From Phycisphaeraceae bacterium (GTDB taxonomy: Bacteria; Planctomycetota; Phycisphaerae; Phycisphaerales; UBA1924), in contig JAHBXE010000023.1 of the NCBI GenBank assembly GCA_019636625.1, positions 1 to 49,007 on the forward strand: a stretch of 49,007 bases of DNA, given 5' to 3'. The notes below the pieces were generated by a model. That model made no database searches. It was not told the origin of the DNA and was given only the letters and a program-made list of their open reading frames with translations. Made by a program: the position numbers and the translations under genes. How positions within the stretch are numbered: position 1 is the stretch's first letter; every line of letters begins with the position of its first letter. Shown one piece after another: positions 23,194 through 31,820 of the stretch.

Positions 23194-23199
23194 ATTATC
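23194..23199 (-). promoter_or_regulatory. -10 element of the antitoxin-doc transcript
   Basis: GATAAT with 5 nt to the ATG at 23188; close to consensus and implies a leaderless antitoxin message. Confidence 0.5.
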
Positions 23200-23238
23200 G
23201 TCCACAACTGCCGTCGAAACCACCATCCGCTTGAAATC

Positions 23239-23709
23239 TCACCCTGCCGGCTCGTCCCCCAAGCCCTCCCTCACCCGCCGCGGCAGCCGTTCCACCACCA
23301 ACCGATACGACCCCCGTATCAACCGCTCCGCTTCCTCCTGCGAGATCGCCGACTTCTCCCGCACGCGCACCCAGCCGTGCCTCGCCAAGTACGGCGCCGG
23401 GATGATCCCCGGCATGTCCGTCAGCCGTTCGAACTCCTCCTCCGAGCACTTGAACCCGAACGGCAAGCCCGGCCCGCCGTCCTCCGCTTCGTGAAATCCG
23501 ACAAACATCTTCTCTCCGACCGACCACACGATGACCTCGCCCCACTTCAGGTCGACCGTCGCCCCGGGAAGTCTGCGGCAGAACTCGTGCAGTTTCTCGC
23601 AGTCAACCCCGCGGCGGGCGGCGGGTTTCGCTCGCTTGACCACGGTTTCGCTGCTTGGCGGCGGCGCGGGCGACCTTGACGGACGTGAGGCGGACTTCTT
23701 CGTGGCCAC
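23239..23709 (-). CDS. MmcQ/YjbR family protein
   Basis: 156 residues. A basic, Ser/Pro-rich tail (about 1-30) precedes the MmcQ/YjbR fold (CyaY-like DNA-binding superfamily): CRRLPGATVDLKWGEVIVWS, KMFVGFHEAE, PFGFKCSEEEFERLTDMPGI and APYLARHGWVRV. No enzymatic activity is known; DNA binding is suggested for the family. The GTG at 23709 was chosen because GAGGAGA lies 5-6 nt upstream; an ATG at 23754 would force translation through the strong palindrome at 23721-23750. The gene is downstream of the DUF4139 gene on the same strand, separated by that palindrome. Confidence 0.85.
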   Translation of the reverse strand: MATKKSASRPSRSPAPPPSSETVVKRAKPAARRGVDCEKLHEFCRRLPGATVDLKWGEVIVWSVGEKMFVGFHEAEDGGPGLPFGFKCSEEEFERLTDMPGIIPAPYLARHGWVRVREKSAISQEEAERLIRGSYRLVVERLPRRVREGLGDEPAG

Positions 23710-23720
23710 TGCCGTCTCCT

Positions 23721-23750
23721 CACGGGTGACCGCAGAGCCGGTCACCCGTG
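23721..23750. terminator. Perfect 12-bp inverted repeat after the DUF4139 gene
   Basis: CACGGGTGACCG (23721-23732) and CGGTCACCCGTG (23739-23750) with a 6-nt loop, 8 nt past the DUF4139 stop codon. No T tract; either a terminator or a dispersed palindrome. Confidence 0.55.
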
Positions 23751-23758
23751 CCACGCTT

Positions 23759-25954
23759 TCACTCGACGTTCAACCCGGCCACGTACGAGTTCAGCTCCGC
23801 CTGCTGACGGTTCATCGTGGCGACTTCCTTCGCCCGCTGCTCGCGGATCTCCTCCAGCCGCGTCTCCTGCTCATTCAGTTTCGTCGCGTACCGCTTGTAC
23901 AACTCCGTGTCACGCGACACCGACCCCATGTTCTGGCGGATCCGGTTCTGATCCTGATCAATCCCCGTCCGCTCGCTGTCAAGCTGTTCGATCCGTCGCT
24001 TCGTGTCGTTCAGCGTTGCCTGCATCGCCGCGGCCTTCTGCACAGCTTCCACCACCTTCGCCGACGCTTTGCCGTCCTTCGAGAACGCGACCAGCGTCCC
24101 GACGTCGTACCCCGTCACGGCGTAGTACTCCTTGTCCGTGCGCTCCTGCACGATGTCGATCTTCCCCGGTTCCTTCGCGTCGAGTTCCACCTCGAAGCGG
24201 TACAGGTCCTCCGTCTCTTCCAGCGCCTTCTTCGGCGTCACCAGGTCCCAGCCGTCCATCTTCCGCTGCTCGACGATGATGGTCCGGCTGCGCTTCTCAT
24301 CCTTGTTCACGAAGGCGTAGGACACCTTGTTCTCCTGCTTGATCGTCTGCTCGATGGACCCGTTGACGATCCGGACCTTCCGGACCGTGCCCTTGCTGTC
24401 CTCCTTCACCAGCGCCTTGACGTCCAGGTCCACCGAGTACGCCAGCAATCGCTTGTCGCCCAGCGTGACATGCCCGATCTGCGCATCGCCCGCGTACGCC
24501 GCGCCGTCGAACACACTGATCGGTCCCGGCATCAACTGAAGTCCCGTGGAGTTCTTGATCTCCACGCCGCGCATCGGGTGTTCCGTGCTGTCCGCGGCGT
24601 TGAAGATGCTCACCCGCCGTCCCTCGATCGCGCTCGAGAGAATCGGCAGCATCGCCGAACGCTGCCGCTCCAGGGATACCGGCGTCTTCATCTGGTACTG
24701 GAACACCTCGCCGATCTCGCCCCCTTCCGCCGCGGCGGATGGCGCGTACGCGCCGAGGGATGACAGCCCGAGCATCCGTTCATCAGCATCTTTCCTCGCG
24801 TACGCGCCCCCCTCCGCGGTGGCGCTCTGCACCCGCCCCCGACCCCCAACGCCGGGGGCCGCACGCGCCGGCGACGGTTCCGCCGCCGCCGGCGACATCG
24901 GCCGTCCCGACACATCACGCAGGGCCTGGCGCTCCGCCAGTCGCGACCCCTCCGCGTACATCCGCGGCATCACCCCCGGCACCTGCGGCACCGGAATCTC
25001 GGGCCGGAACACGAACAGCGGCTCGTACAAGTCCATCTGGAAACTCACGGGCCGACCCGCGACCAGCGACAACTGCACGTTCTCCCAATCCTCATCCGTC
25101 GTGTTCTCCACGATCGCCCAACCCTGGATGGTGGGTTGTCCCTTGTCCTTGTCCCCCTTCTTCTCCGCGGCGTCCGGGAGGACAAGCCGGTAGCTCGTCT
25201 TCCATACCGGCATTTCATGGATGTACGCCACCACCACCGGGCGGGCCCCGCTGCCGCCGAACGTGACATCCACCGCCTTCACCCGCTCGGCGCGATGCTC
25301 CGCCAACGCCGCGAGCGCCTTGTTCAACTCCGCCGCGAGTTCCTTGTCCAGGAGTTCAAATCCGCGTGCCTTGGTCAGGTTCACGGACTGCACACCCTTG
25401 CCGGTGAGCAGGCTGATCCAGGGCAGGTTCGCGACGTTCTGCGTGGCTCCCTGCGCCCCCGTTGTGGTGAGCACCGTGGGGCGCGACTCCACGTTGACGA
25501 TTGTCCCCGACAGTTCCCCCTCGTCCGTCACGATCTTGACCGCCGACCCGCGCAGTCGGTTGAGGAGTTCCGACATCGACGGGTTGTCGGCGATGTTGAC
25601 GCCGAAACTCGCCAGCCGCCGCTCCAGCGGCTCCTTCGACCCGTACGCCACGCTCTGCAGCGCCTGCTGCTGGTCGAGGATCACCATCGACTTGAGCATG
25701 TCGTTGATCTGCTCGGTCTTGAACCGGAGTTGCACCGTCTCCCCGGCATCCACCATCCCCCGACGCTCGAAACACCCGACCCCCGATCGGTACAGCGTCA
25801 AACTCTTGATCGGAAGCGCGGCCGACTGCCGGGCCGCTTCGGCGCCCTTTATCGAATCCCGCGTTCGTCCGCCCACAGCGCCTCCTTCCTGCCCCAGAAC
25901 CGGCAGTGCCAGACCAGCCAAAGCAACCAGAATACCGGGAAGAAGACGCTTCAT
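23759..25954 (-). CDS. Secreted DUF4139 domain protein
   Basis: 731 residues. Signal peptide at 1-21 (MKRLLPGILVALAGLALPVLG). The N-terminal region starts LPIKSLTLYRSGVGCFERRG, continuing with a small beta-barrel-like part (SAVKIVTDEGELSGTIVNVE). The DUF4139 core follows (VWKTSYRLVLPD, WAIVENTTDEDWENVQLSLVAGRPVSF in part), then RGVEIKNSTGLQLMPGPISV. A low-complexity Ala/Ser/Gly linker lies near 375-430. The last 120 residues are a coiled coil (QATLNDTKRRIEQLDSERTG ... KLNEQETRLEEIREQRAKEV). Function is unknown; a periplasmic or surface structural role is plausible. ATG 25954 has AAGGAA upstream; an ATG at 25969 in frame is less likely. TACAGT at 26019-26024 is a candidate -10. Confidence 0.88.
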   Translation of the reverse strand: MKRLLPGILVALAGLALPVLGQEGGAVGGRTRDSIKGAEAARQSAALPIKSLTLYRSGVGCFERRGMVDAGETVQLRFKTEQINDMLKSMVILDQQQALQSVAYGSKEPLERRLASFGVNIADNPSMSELLNRLRGSAVKIVTDEGELSGTIVNVESRPTVLTTTGAQGATQNVANLPWISLLTGKGVQSVNLTKARGFELLDKELAAELNKALAALAEHRAERVKAVDVTFGGSGARPVVVAYIHEMPVWKTSYRLVLPDAAEKKGDKDKGQPTIQGWAIVENTTDEDWENVQLSLVAGRPVSFQMDLYEPLFVFRPEIPVPQVPGVMPRMYAEGSRLAERQALRDVSGRPMSPAAAEPSPARAAPGVGGRGRVQSATAEGGAYARKDADERMLGLSSLGAYAPSAAAEGGEIGEVFQYQMKTPVSLERQRSAMLPILSSAIEGRRVSIFNAADSTEHPMRGVEIKNSTGLQLMPGPISVFDGAAYAGDAQIGHVTLGDKRLLAYSVDLDVKALVKEDSKGTVRKVRIVNGSIEQTIKQENKVSYAFVNKDEKRSRTIIVEQRKMDGWDLVTPKKALEETEDLYRFEVELDAKEPGKIDIVQERTDKEYYAVTGYDVGTLVAFSKDGKASAKVVEAVQKAAAMQATLNDTKRRIEQLDSERTGIDQDQNRIRQNMGSVSRDTELYKRYATKLNEQETRLEEIREQRAKEVATMNRQQAELNSYVAGLNVE

Positions 25955-26018
25955 GGCTTTCCTTTCCATTTGATCCCCCTCGGGGGGAGGGGGTCGGACG
26001 GGTGCGGGCATCTCACGA

Positions 26019-26024
26019 ACTGTA
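26019..26024 (-). promoter_or_regulatory. Candidate -10 of the DUF4139 gene
   Basis: TACAGT on the minus strand, 64 nt upstream of the ATG at 25954. The 244-bp interval to the divergent PEP-CTERM-like gene otherwise shows only a C/G-rich palindrome near 25975-25993. Confidence 0.4.
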
Positions 26025-26198
26025 ACGCCCTTCGACTCGCCACACACCGCGCGTGTTCCCCGCTCCGTTTCACGCGTTACACAGCCGTGACACGACTTCC
26101 CGGCACCCGCATCGGTTCGCCATTCTCGGCCTGAACTGCAAGATCCCCGCGCCAGGCCCGCAGTCTCATCGCGGCCACCGATCCGCAGGAGTCTTCCG

Positions 26199-26828
26199 AT
26201 GCGCCCCATGTCAATCCTCGCCGTTCTTGCGCTGTCTGCCCCCGCCTTTGCCGACGACCTCACGCCACCAATCTGGCGCTTCAACCCCGGCACCACCGTC
26301 CAGCACTGGGACTTCTCCGCCGGGCCGGCGGGCGGCCCACCCGACGCCCTGCCGCTCAACAACCCGTACGGCACGCCGCAGTTGACGCCCCTGCCGCCCG
26401 CGATCTGGCACCCCACAATGATGGGCCGCAGCGATGTCTGGGACCTCATGAGCACCGGCGTTGCCGCGGGGCTCGACTTCTTCATCCCCAACACCGGCAA
26501 CAGCGCCCACCAGAAGGAACTCTGGCTCCAGGTGACCTACTGGGTGCCCGTCCCTCCCGTCCCCATCGGGATCCAGGTCGCCTCCGGCTCCGGACCTTTT
26601 ACGCCGATCTCCTCGACGATCACACCGCTCCCCGGCGGCTGGTTCCACGAACTCTCCATCTGGTCCATCCCGGTCTGCCCTGCGAGCGAAGTCGTTCATA
26701 TCTACCCGACATCCGCGGCCCTCTACATCGATCAGGTTGTCATCGATACCCAGTGCTTCATCCCCGCCCCTGGCGCCGGCGCGCCCCTTGCCCTCGCCGG
26801 GTTGTTCGCGATCCGCCGCCGACGATGA
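26199..26828 (+). CDS. Secreted protein with PEP-CTERM-like C-terminal anchor
   Basis: 209 residues. Signal peptide at about 1-18 (MRPMSILAVLALSAPAFA). The mature part is Pro/Trp-rich and predicted beta-sandwich, with no recognised domain. The last 21 residues read PAPGAGAPLALAGLFAIRRR plus one more Arg: a short motif, a hydrophobic helix and a cluster of Arg. This is the tripartite layout of PEP-CTERM/exosortase sorting signals in the form commonly seen in Phycisphaerae. The protein is probably exported and then processed by an exosortase-like enzyme, which is not encoded here. GGAG lies about 8 nt before the ATG. Useful as a lineage marker. Confidence 0.8.
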   Translation: MRPMSILAVLALSAPAFADDLTPPIWRFNPGTTVQHWDFSAGPAGGPPDALPLNNPYGTPQLTPLPPAIWHPTMMGRSDVWDLMSTGVAAGLDFFIPNTGNSAHQKELWLQVTYWVPVPPVPIGIQVASGSGPFTPISSTITPLPGGWFHELSIWSIPVCPASEVVHIYPTSAALYIDQVVIDTQCFIPAPGAGAPLALAGLFAIRRRR

Positions 26829-26970
26829 ACCGCCTTCAACCCGCTGCGCCAACGTGGAACGCCGGCGGTGCGTTGGCATCGCCCCCGGGTGCCTCACGTG
26901 TTGCGAGAGCCCTGCGCCGCCGGTCGAGTTGCACGATCGTTTCCCGGCACATGAACCCCGGTGCGCCCTT

Positions 26971-26976
26971 ACCCTG
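26971..26976 (+). promoter_or_regulatory. -10 element of the VIT-family gene
   Basis: TACCCT with 5 nt to the ATG at 26982; leaderless start predicted and supports this ATG over the in-frame one at 26961. Confidence 0.45.
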
Positions 26977-26981
26977 TGGTC

Positions 26982-27671
26982 ATGCGCCACACCGAAACCC
27001 ACCGTTCGCATCGCATCGGTTGGCTCCGTGCCGCCGTCCTCGGCGCCAACGATGGGATTGTTTCAACGGCCAGTCTCATCGTTGGCGTCGCCGCGGCCGA
27101 TACGACCCGAAGCGGTACCGTGATCGCCGGTCTGGCCGGGCTCGTGGCGGGTGCGATGTCAATGGCCGCCGGGGAGTACGTCTCGGTGAGTTCGCAAGCC
27201 GACACCGAGGGTGCCGATCTGGCCCGCGAACGACTCGAACTGGCCACTCAGCCCGAAGCGGAACACGCCGAACTCACGGCGATTTACGTCAAGCGAGGTC
27301 TCGATCCATCCCTCGCCGCACAGGTGGCGAAGCAACTGATGGCCAGAGATGCGCTGGCCGCTCACGCGCGCGATGAGCTGGGCATAACAGAAGAACTCAG
27401 CGCCCGACCGGTGCAGGCCGCCTTCGCCTCGGCCGGGACGTTCACGGTCGGGGGTGCCCTGCCGCTGGTCCTGGTGCTGATCCTGCCGAAGGGTGCGCTC
27501 GTGTGGGGGGTGTCCGGTGCATCGCTCCTGTTCCTTGCACTGCTCGGCGCCCTGGCAGCCCGAGCCGGGGGCTCGTCGGTTCTGAAGTCCGCCGGTCGTG
27601 TGACGTTCTGGGGGGCGCTCGCCATGGGCTTGACGGCGGGTGTCGGCGCCATTTTCGGCGCGCGACTTTGA
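26982..27671 (+). CDS. VIT1/CCC1-family iron/manganese transporter
   Basis: 229 residues. The family start is clear: HRIGWLRAAVLGANDGIVST, then ASLIVGVAAA, AGAMSMAAGEYVSVSSQADT (second helix with the metal-path Met/Glu) and a soluble acidic stretch RERLELATQPEAEHAELTAI that in VIT1 forms the metal-sensing cytosolic domain. Three further hydrophobic segments follow, ending GALAMGLTAGVGAIFGARL. Such proteins export Fe2+ or Mn2+ from the cytosol using the proton gradient. Start at 26982 is supported by the conserved N-terminus and by TACCCT 5 nt upstream. It stands alone between the PEP-CTERM-like gene and an oppositely oriented cytochrome gene. Confidence 0.92.
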   Translation: MRHTETHRSHRIGWLRAAVLGANDGIVSTASLIVGVAAADTTRSGTVIAGLAGLVAGAMSMAAGEYVSVSSQADTEGADLARERLELATQPEAEHAELTAIYVKRGLDPSLAAQVAKQLMARDALAAHARDELGITEELSARPVQAAFASAGTFTVGGALPLVLVLILPKGALVWGVSGASLLFLALLGALAARAGGSSVLKSAGRVTFWGALAMGLTAGVGAIFGARL

Positions 27672-27822
27672 ACTGCGCCGGCGGATGAAGAGCAGAGTCA
27701 AGCTCGTCCCGTCCGTTCGAGCGCACCGACCGGAGAGCCTCGGGGGGTCCGGGAGCTGTCGTTAGCAGCGGTGAGCAACCATAGATCCGACGTCGCGGAT
27801 GCTTGAACGTTGGACGAAACCC

Positions 27823-27844
27823 GGCATGCGGGGCCCCGCGTGCC
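27823..27844. repeat. GC-rich palindrome
   Basis: GGCATGCGGGG and CCCCGCGTGCC are adjacent inverted arms (one G-T mismatch) in the 251-bp gene-free gap between the convergent VIT and cytochrome b genes. Possible bidirectional transcription stop or dispersed palindrome. Confidence 0.5.
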
Positions 27845-27885
27845 GCCCGTGGCGCGAAAGTACGCGCAGATTCCCCCTGTCGTTC

Positions 27886-27922
27886 AGCCGTGGTCGATCA
27901 CGCCCGGGAGCCGGCCACGGCT
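27886..27922 (-). terminator. Hairpin after the cytochrome b gene
   Basis: AGCCGTGG (27886-27893) pairs with CCACGGCT (27915-27922), immediately beyond the stop of the cytochrome b gene. 21-nt loop, no T tract. Confidence 0.4.
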
Positions 27923-28660
27923 TCAATCGTCGTCGTCGTGCTTCTTGCTTCGCCTCCCGGCTGATTCCTCGCCCTGGCCTTCATTCTCCCCCAGCTGCAA
28001 CGCCGTGCCGATCAGCGGGAGCGTCGTGGTCTGGGTCGCGGGGTTGAAGTTGCGGACCAGCCCGACAACCCAGGCCCCAACAACGACGAGGAGAAGCGCG
28101 GCGACGATCGGCCTGGCCGATCCGATCGCCTCCGACGGCTCGGCGTTTTTCTTTCCATGGATCATGCTCGCCGTGAGGTTCTCGCGGTGGCGGATGGTGT
28201 GGAGCGCCACGCCCAGCACGTGCACGATCGCCACGCCCACCGTGATGTACGACAGCACCTCGTGAAGTTCCTTCACACCCTTGTTGCCGCGCCCGAGCAT
28301 GACGCCCGTCACCGCCATCGCCAGCACCAGGATGAGCAGCGCCCAGATCGCCACGGCGGAGCCCGGGTTGTGCCCGATGTACCGCTTCCCGCCGCCGAGC
28401 AGCGCGCCCTTCATGTACTCGACCACCGCTCGGGGCCCATACACAAATGTGCCAAACCGGGCGTACCGCGTGCCGATCACCCCCCACACCATCCGGAGGC
28501 AGACCAGCAGGCCGATGGCCAACCCGATGATCCCGTGGTACGGAAAGAACCGGCTGTGCTCCCCCAGCAGCACGGCGATCACCGCCGCGGCGACAAACCC
28601 GCCCGCCAGCAGCCAGTGAAACAACCGGGTCGGAAGATCCCACACCAGCACGCGGCTCAT
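27923..28660 (-). CDS. Cytochrome b561-type membrane protein
   Basis: 245 residues. Four hydrophobic helices with candidate haem-ligating His: LPTRLFHWLLAGGFVAAAVI, FFPYHGIIGLAIGLLVCLRM, GSAVAIWALLILVLAMAVTG and LHEVLSYITVGVAIVHVLGV. A fifth helix (ARPIVAALLLVVVGAWVVGL) follows, then an Arg/Lys/Asp-rich cytosolic tail. This is the cytochrome b/b6 family of the Ni-Fe hydrogenase and formate dehydrogenase subunit type. It passes electrons between quinone and a soluble or periplasmic partner; none is encoded nearby. The start has a strong GGAGGTGAAC directly before the ATG; an in-frame ATG at 28684 lacks this support. Confidence 0.9.
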   Translation of the reverse strand: MSRVLVWDLPTRLFHWLLAGGFVAAAVIAVLLGEHSRFFPYHGIIGLAIGLLVCLRMVWGVIGTRYARFGTFVYGPRAVVEYMKGALLGGGKRYIGHNPGSAVAIWALLILVLAMAVTGVMLGRGNKGVKELHEVLSYITVGVAIVHVLGVALHTIRHRENLTASMIHGKKNAEPSEAIGSARPIVAALLLVVVGAWVVGLVRNFNPATQTTTLPLIGTALQLGENEGQGEESAGRRSKKHDDDD

Positions 28661-28684
28661 GTTCACCTCCTGCGGCGGGGCCAA

Positions 28685-29255
28685 GGGTGTTCGCCACCGC
28701 CGCGATCGACGCCCCCTGTGAACGCCGAAACAACTCTGATTTCATGGGAGAAGATCGCTCCCGATTTCACGACAAGCATATCCTGATATTGGCGCGCCGA
28801 GCGGAGGGCGAGAAGCGAGGACCGTCCCGATGACGCTCTTGGCTTGGCGCGAGTTCTGCGCACGCGTGTCATGTGGCTGGCCCGCGCCGTCGAGGGCGAC
28901 TTTGAGATGTTGATGAACCAGCGTTCGGACGTCCCGCGCGGCGCCGTCTGAACCATCGAAGTCCGTTTCGTGTTTCGATGTCCTTCGCTCGGTGACCGAC
29001 CCCGCCCATGACCCCGTCACGTCCTTGCACGGTCGGAAGCACCCCTTCCCGGTCCCTCCGATTGCCCTAGTTCCCCGTGTCTACTCGCACTTTTTGCGGT
29101 TCGCGCGGGCGCGGTGCCGCTCCGCTGTTCGACTTCGGGCCTCCCTGCCTGTTCGATGGACCCCCGCTGGCATCTCCACCGGATAGCCGATACCCTGTGG
29201 GCACTTCCCCGCCTCCACAGGACGTGGTGGTGGGGCGGACCAAGAGACGATCCAC
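28685..29255. other. Gene-free 571-bp interval before mreB
   Basis: No convincing gene on either strand: the open frames are short, Arg/Pro-rich and lack ribosome sites. One stretch near 28858-28951 reads TRVMWLARAVEGDFEMLMNQ in one frame and may be a decayed gene tail, but it is unrecognised. A candidate mreB -10 (TACCCT) lies at 29191-29196. Confidence 0.5.
29191..29196 (+). promoter_or_regulatory. Candidate -10 of the mre operon
   Basis: TACCCT about 60 nt before the mreB start; no clear -35. The leader would be about 53 nt. Confidence 0.35.
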
Positions 29256-30308
29256 TTGTTCGATAAGCTCCTCGGATTCTTCAGCATCGACATGGGCATC
29301 GACCTCGGTACGTGCAACACTCTTGTTGCCGTCCGTGGTCAGGGCATCGTTCTGAACGAGCCCAGCGTCGTCGCTGTCCGCAAGGGCACCAACCAGGTGC
29401 TCATGACCCGCAACGGCCCCGCCGTCGGCTGGGTCGCCAAGGAGATGCTCGGCAAGACTCCCGGCGCCATCAGCGCCATCCGTCCATTGAAAGACGGCGT
29501 GATCTCCGACTTCGAGATCACCGAGGCCATGCTTTCCTACTTCATCAAGAAGGTCACGGCCAAGGCCAAGTTCATCGGTCCCCGCGTTGTCATCTCCATC
29601 CCCGGCGGCATCACCGAGGTCGAGAAGCGAGCCGTCATCGATTCCGCCTCCCGGGCCGGCGCTCGTTCCACCTATCTCCTCGAAGAGCCCGTCGCCGCCG
29701 CCATCGGCGCCGGCCTCCCCTTCGCCGAGGCCACGGCCAGCATGATCGTCGACATCGGCGGCGGCACGACCGAGGTCGCCATCATGTCCCTGGCCGACAT
29801 CGCCACCTGCGAGTCCGTCCGTGTCGCCGGCGACGACATGGATGAGGCCATCATCGCCCACATGAAGCGCACGTACAACCTCATGGTGGGCGAGCAGACC
29901 GCCGAGCGCATCAAGATCGAGATCGGTTCCGCCTCGCCGCTGCCGGAGGAGATGACCATGGAGGTTCGCGGGCGCGACCTCATCTCCGGCCTGCCGCGCA
30001 AGGCCACCGTCACCAGCGAGGAAATCCGCGAAGCCCTGATGGAGCCTGTCACCGCCATCTCCGAGGCCGTCATGCGGACCCTTGAACGCGCCGAGCCCGA
30101 GCTCGCCGCCGACCTTGTCGAGAACGGCATCATGATGGCCGGGGGCGGGGCCCTGCTCCGCGGGCTCCCCGAGGTCCTCAACAAGTCCACCGGCCTCACC
30201 GTCAAGCTTGCCGACGACCCCCTCACCTGCGTCGCCCGCGGCACGGCCATCTATCTCGAGAACCTCGAGGAGTGGAAGTTCACTCTCGAGAGCGACCGCA
30301 ACATGTAA
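29256..30308 (+). CDS. mreB: Rod shape-determining actin homologue MreB (TTG start)
   Basis: 350 residues; polymerising ATPase that guides lateral wall synthesis under the membrane. Phosphate-1 loop IGIDLGTCNTLVAV, GPRVVISIPGGITEVEKRAV, LLEEPVAAAIGAGLPFAE, phosphate-2 VDIGGGTTEVA and the adenosine motif MAGGGALLRGLPEV are intact. The N-terminus MFDKLLGFFSIDMGIDLGT aligns with the family (amphipathic membrane helix) only if the TTG at 29256 initiates. The first ATG in frame (29292) would remove that helix. The ribosome site is weak (AAGAGA). First gene of mreBCD, with mreC 9 nt downstream. Confidence 0.97.
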   Translation: MFDKLLGFFSIDMGIDLGTCNTLVAVRGQGIVLNEPSVVAVRKGTNQVLMTRNGPAVGWVAKEMLGKTPGAISAIRPLKDGVISDFEITEAMLSYFIKKVTAKAKFIGPRVVISIPGGITEVEKRAVIDSASRAGARSTYLLEEPVAAAIGAGLPFAEATASMIVDIGGGTTEVAIMSLADIATCESVRVAGDDMDEAIIAHMKRTYNLMVGEQTAERIKIEIGSASPLPEEMTMEVRGRDLISGLPRKATVTSEEIREALMEPVTAISEAVMRTLERAEPELAADLVENGIMMAGGGALLRGLPEVLNKSTGLTVKLADDPLTCVARGTAIYLENLEEWKFTLESDRNM

Positions 30309-30317
30309 GGCTCCCCC

Positions 30318-31229
30318 ATGGCCCGACCCGCGCGCCCAGAGTCGAGCCGAGCCGGTCTGTGGGGTGGGGGCGGGGCCGCCTCCGGTCGCACCGGTGGGCT
30401 GCTCATCCTCGCCCTGCTCGCGGCCATCATTCTCAGCTTTCTGCCCCAGCGAGCACTCTCCTACCTCGCCGGCCCTCGTCGCCTGATCCAGTACATTCTG
30501 TACCCCGTCAGCGACCCGGTCCGCGCCCTGGCCTCCCGCCTTCGCCCCGCCGCGCCGAAGCCCGACGATGCCCAGGTTGCTCACCTGCGGGGCGAAATCG
30601 AGAAGTTCAAGGAGTTGTACTTCAAGGCCCTGGCCACCATCGACGAGAAGCAGCGGCTCATCGAAGCGCTCCAGCAGAGCGCCGCCATCGCCGAAGGGCC
30701 GATCCGCCCGCTGCACGCGGCCGTCATCGCCATCAGCAGCTCCGGCATCGGCGGAACCATTCAGGTGCGCGCCGGCAGCCGGCACGGTGTGGAGCGGAGC
30801 ACCATCGCTTCCACCGGCGGCGTCCAGCTCGTGGGCCGGATCTCCGACGTTGGCCCGCGGGTCTCGACAGTCACGCTGCTCACCGACCGCAACTCGGGAA
30901 CGATTGACGGCGTGATCCTCGCCGATGACGGCACGCGCCAGGCCGAGATCCGCAACCTTCGCCCGCTGCGCGACAAGCGGCTGCTTTCGGGCCAGGTTCG
31001 CTACACCTCGCCGCCAGCGCCGGATCCCAAGGTTGGCGACATGGTGCGTGTCGATGATCCGTCGTGGCCCCGTGCCGCGCAGCGACTGGTGATTGGCCAG
31101 GTCGTGGAGGTGCAGACAATTGTGGGCGGGCGCATTGTTGTCACGGTGAGGCCGACGGTGGAGCTGGAGCGACTGGGCGAGGTGGTGCTGCTGCTGTCAC
31201 CGGCCTCGCCGGATGGGGGCGCACCGTGA
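30318..31229 (+). CDS. mreC: Rod shape-determining protein MreC
   Basis: 303 residues. Short Gly/Arg-rich cytosolic tail, one membrane helix (about 26-44, GGLLILALLAAIILSFL), a periplasmic coiled coil (AQVAHLRGEIEKFKELYFKA onward) and the two-lobed beta domain (VRAGSRHGVERSTIASTGG, VGRISDVGPRVSTVTLLTDR, then IGQVVEVQTI). It links MreB filaments to the elongasome synthases. Length and layout are normal. No Shine-Dalgarno is visible before the ATG, which follows mreB by 9 nt. The stop codon overlaps the GTG of the next gene. Confidence 0.95.
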   Translation: MARPARPESSRAGLWGGGGAASGRTGGLLILALLAAIILSFLPQRALSYLAGPRRLIQYILYPVSDPVRALASRLRPAAPKPDDAQVAHLRGEIEKFKELYFKALATIDEKQRLIEALQQSAAIAEGPIRPLHAAVIAISSSGIGGTIQVRAGSRHGVERSTIASTGGVQLVGRISDVGPRVSTVTLLTDRNSGTIDGVILADDGTRQAEIRNLRPLRDKRLLSGQVRYTSPPAPDPKVGDMVRVDDPSWPRAAQRLVIGQVVEVQTIVGGRIVVTVRPTVELERLGEVVLLLSPASPDGGAP

Positions 31230-31798
31230 ATCCCCTCCTGGCCGTGCTGCTGGGCTGGTTGGCGCTCGGGCTCGAGACGAGCCTGAAGGGGTTTCTTTCC
31301 ATCCGCGCCGGTTCGGTCGAAGGAGCGCCGAGCTTCGTGATACCGGTCGCGGCGATGATCGCCATCTGCGCTGCGCCGGGCGCTGCGCTCTGGGCGGCGT
31401 TCCTGCTCGGCCTGGCCTGCGACCTGACCGCCCCGGTGACCACGACCACCGGCGCGACGATCTACCACATCGGCCCCGGCGCTATCGGCATGACGCTCGG
31501 GGCGCAGTTCGTGATCCTGGTCCGGGGCATGGTGATCCGGCGCAGCGCGGTGACGCTGGTGGTCATGTCAGTCGGCATGGGCGTGCTGCTGGCGATTGTC
31601 TCGGTGGCGATCATCACGTTCCGCCAGATGATCCTGCGCGACCCGATCGAGTGGTCGGCGACGTCGGAACTTGGTCAGCGGCTGCTCGGCGCCGTGCTGA
31701 GCGGAGGGTCGGCGCTGGTGCTGGCGGCGGTGCTGCTGCCGCTGTCACCCCTGCTGGGGTTGCCGGCGAGTCAGGCTCACTTGAGGACGAGGCGATAG
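31226..31798 (+). CDS. mreD: MreD-like membrane protein
   Basis: 190 residues, GTG start overlapping the mreC stop (GTGA). About five hydrophobic helices: LLAVLLGWLALGLE, APSFVIPVAAMIAICA, ALWAAFLLGLACDL, AIGMTLGAQFVILV/SAVTLVVMSVGMGVLLAIVS and SALVLAAVLLPLSPLLG. Primary sequence similarity to textbook MreD is weak, as is usual, so the call rests on topology, the GLACDLTAP stretch in the usual MreD position and the mreB-mreC-mreD order. MreD is the third elongasome membrane component. Confidence 0.85.
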   Translation: MNPLLAVLLGWLALGLETSLKGFLSIRAGSVEGAPSFVIPVAAMIAICAAPGAALWAAFLLGLACDLTAPVTTTTGATIYHIGPGAIGMTLGAQFVILVRGMVIRRSAVTLVVMSVGMGVLLAIVSVAIITFRQMILRDPIEWSATSELGQRLLGAVLSGGSALVLAAVLLPLSPLLGLPASQAHLRTRR

Positions 31799-31820
31799 GG
31801 ACAGCCGATCGGAGGAAGGA

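Noticed and set aside
22985..23199. Operator palindrome for the antitoxin
   Set aside because: No convincing inverted repeat overlaps the GATAAT promoter, so autoregulation was not annotated.
28742..29020. Minus-strand open frame of about 92 codons before mreB
   Set aside because: No ribosome site, no recognisable motif and a composition unlike neighbouring proteins.
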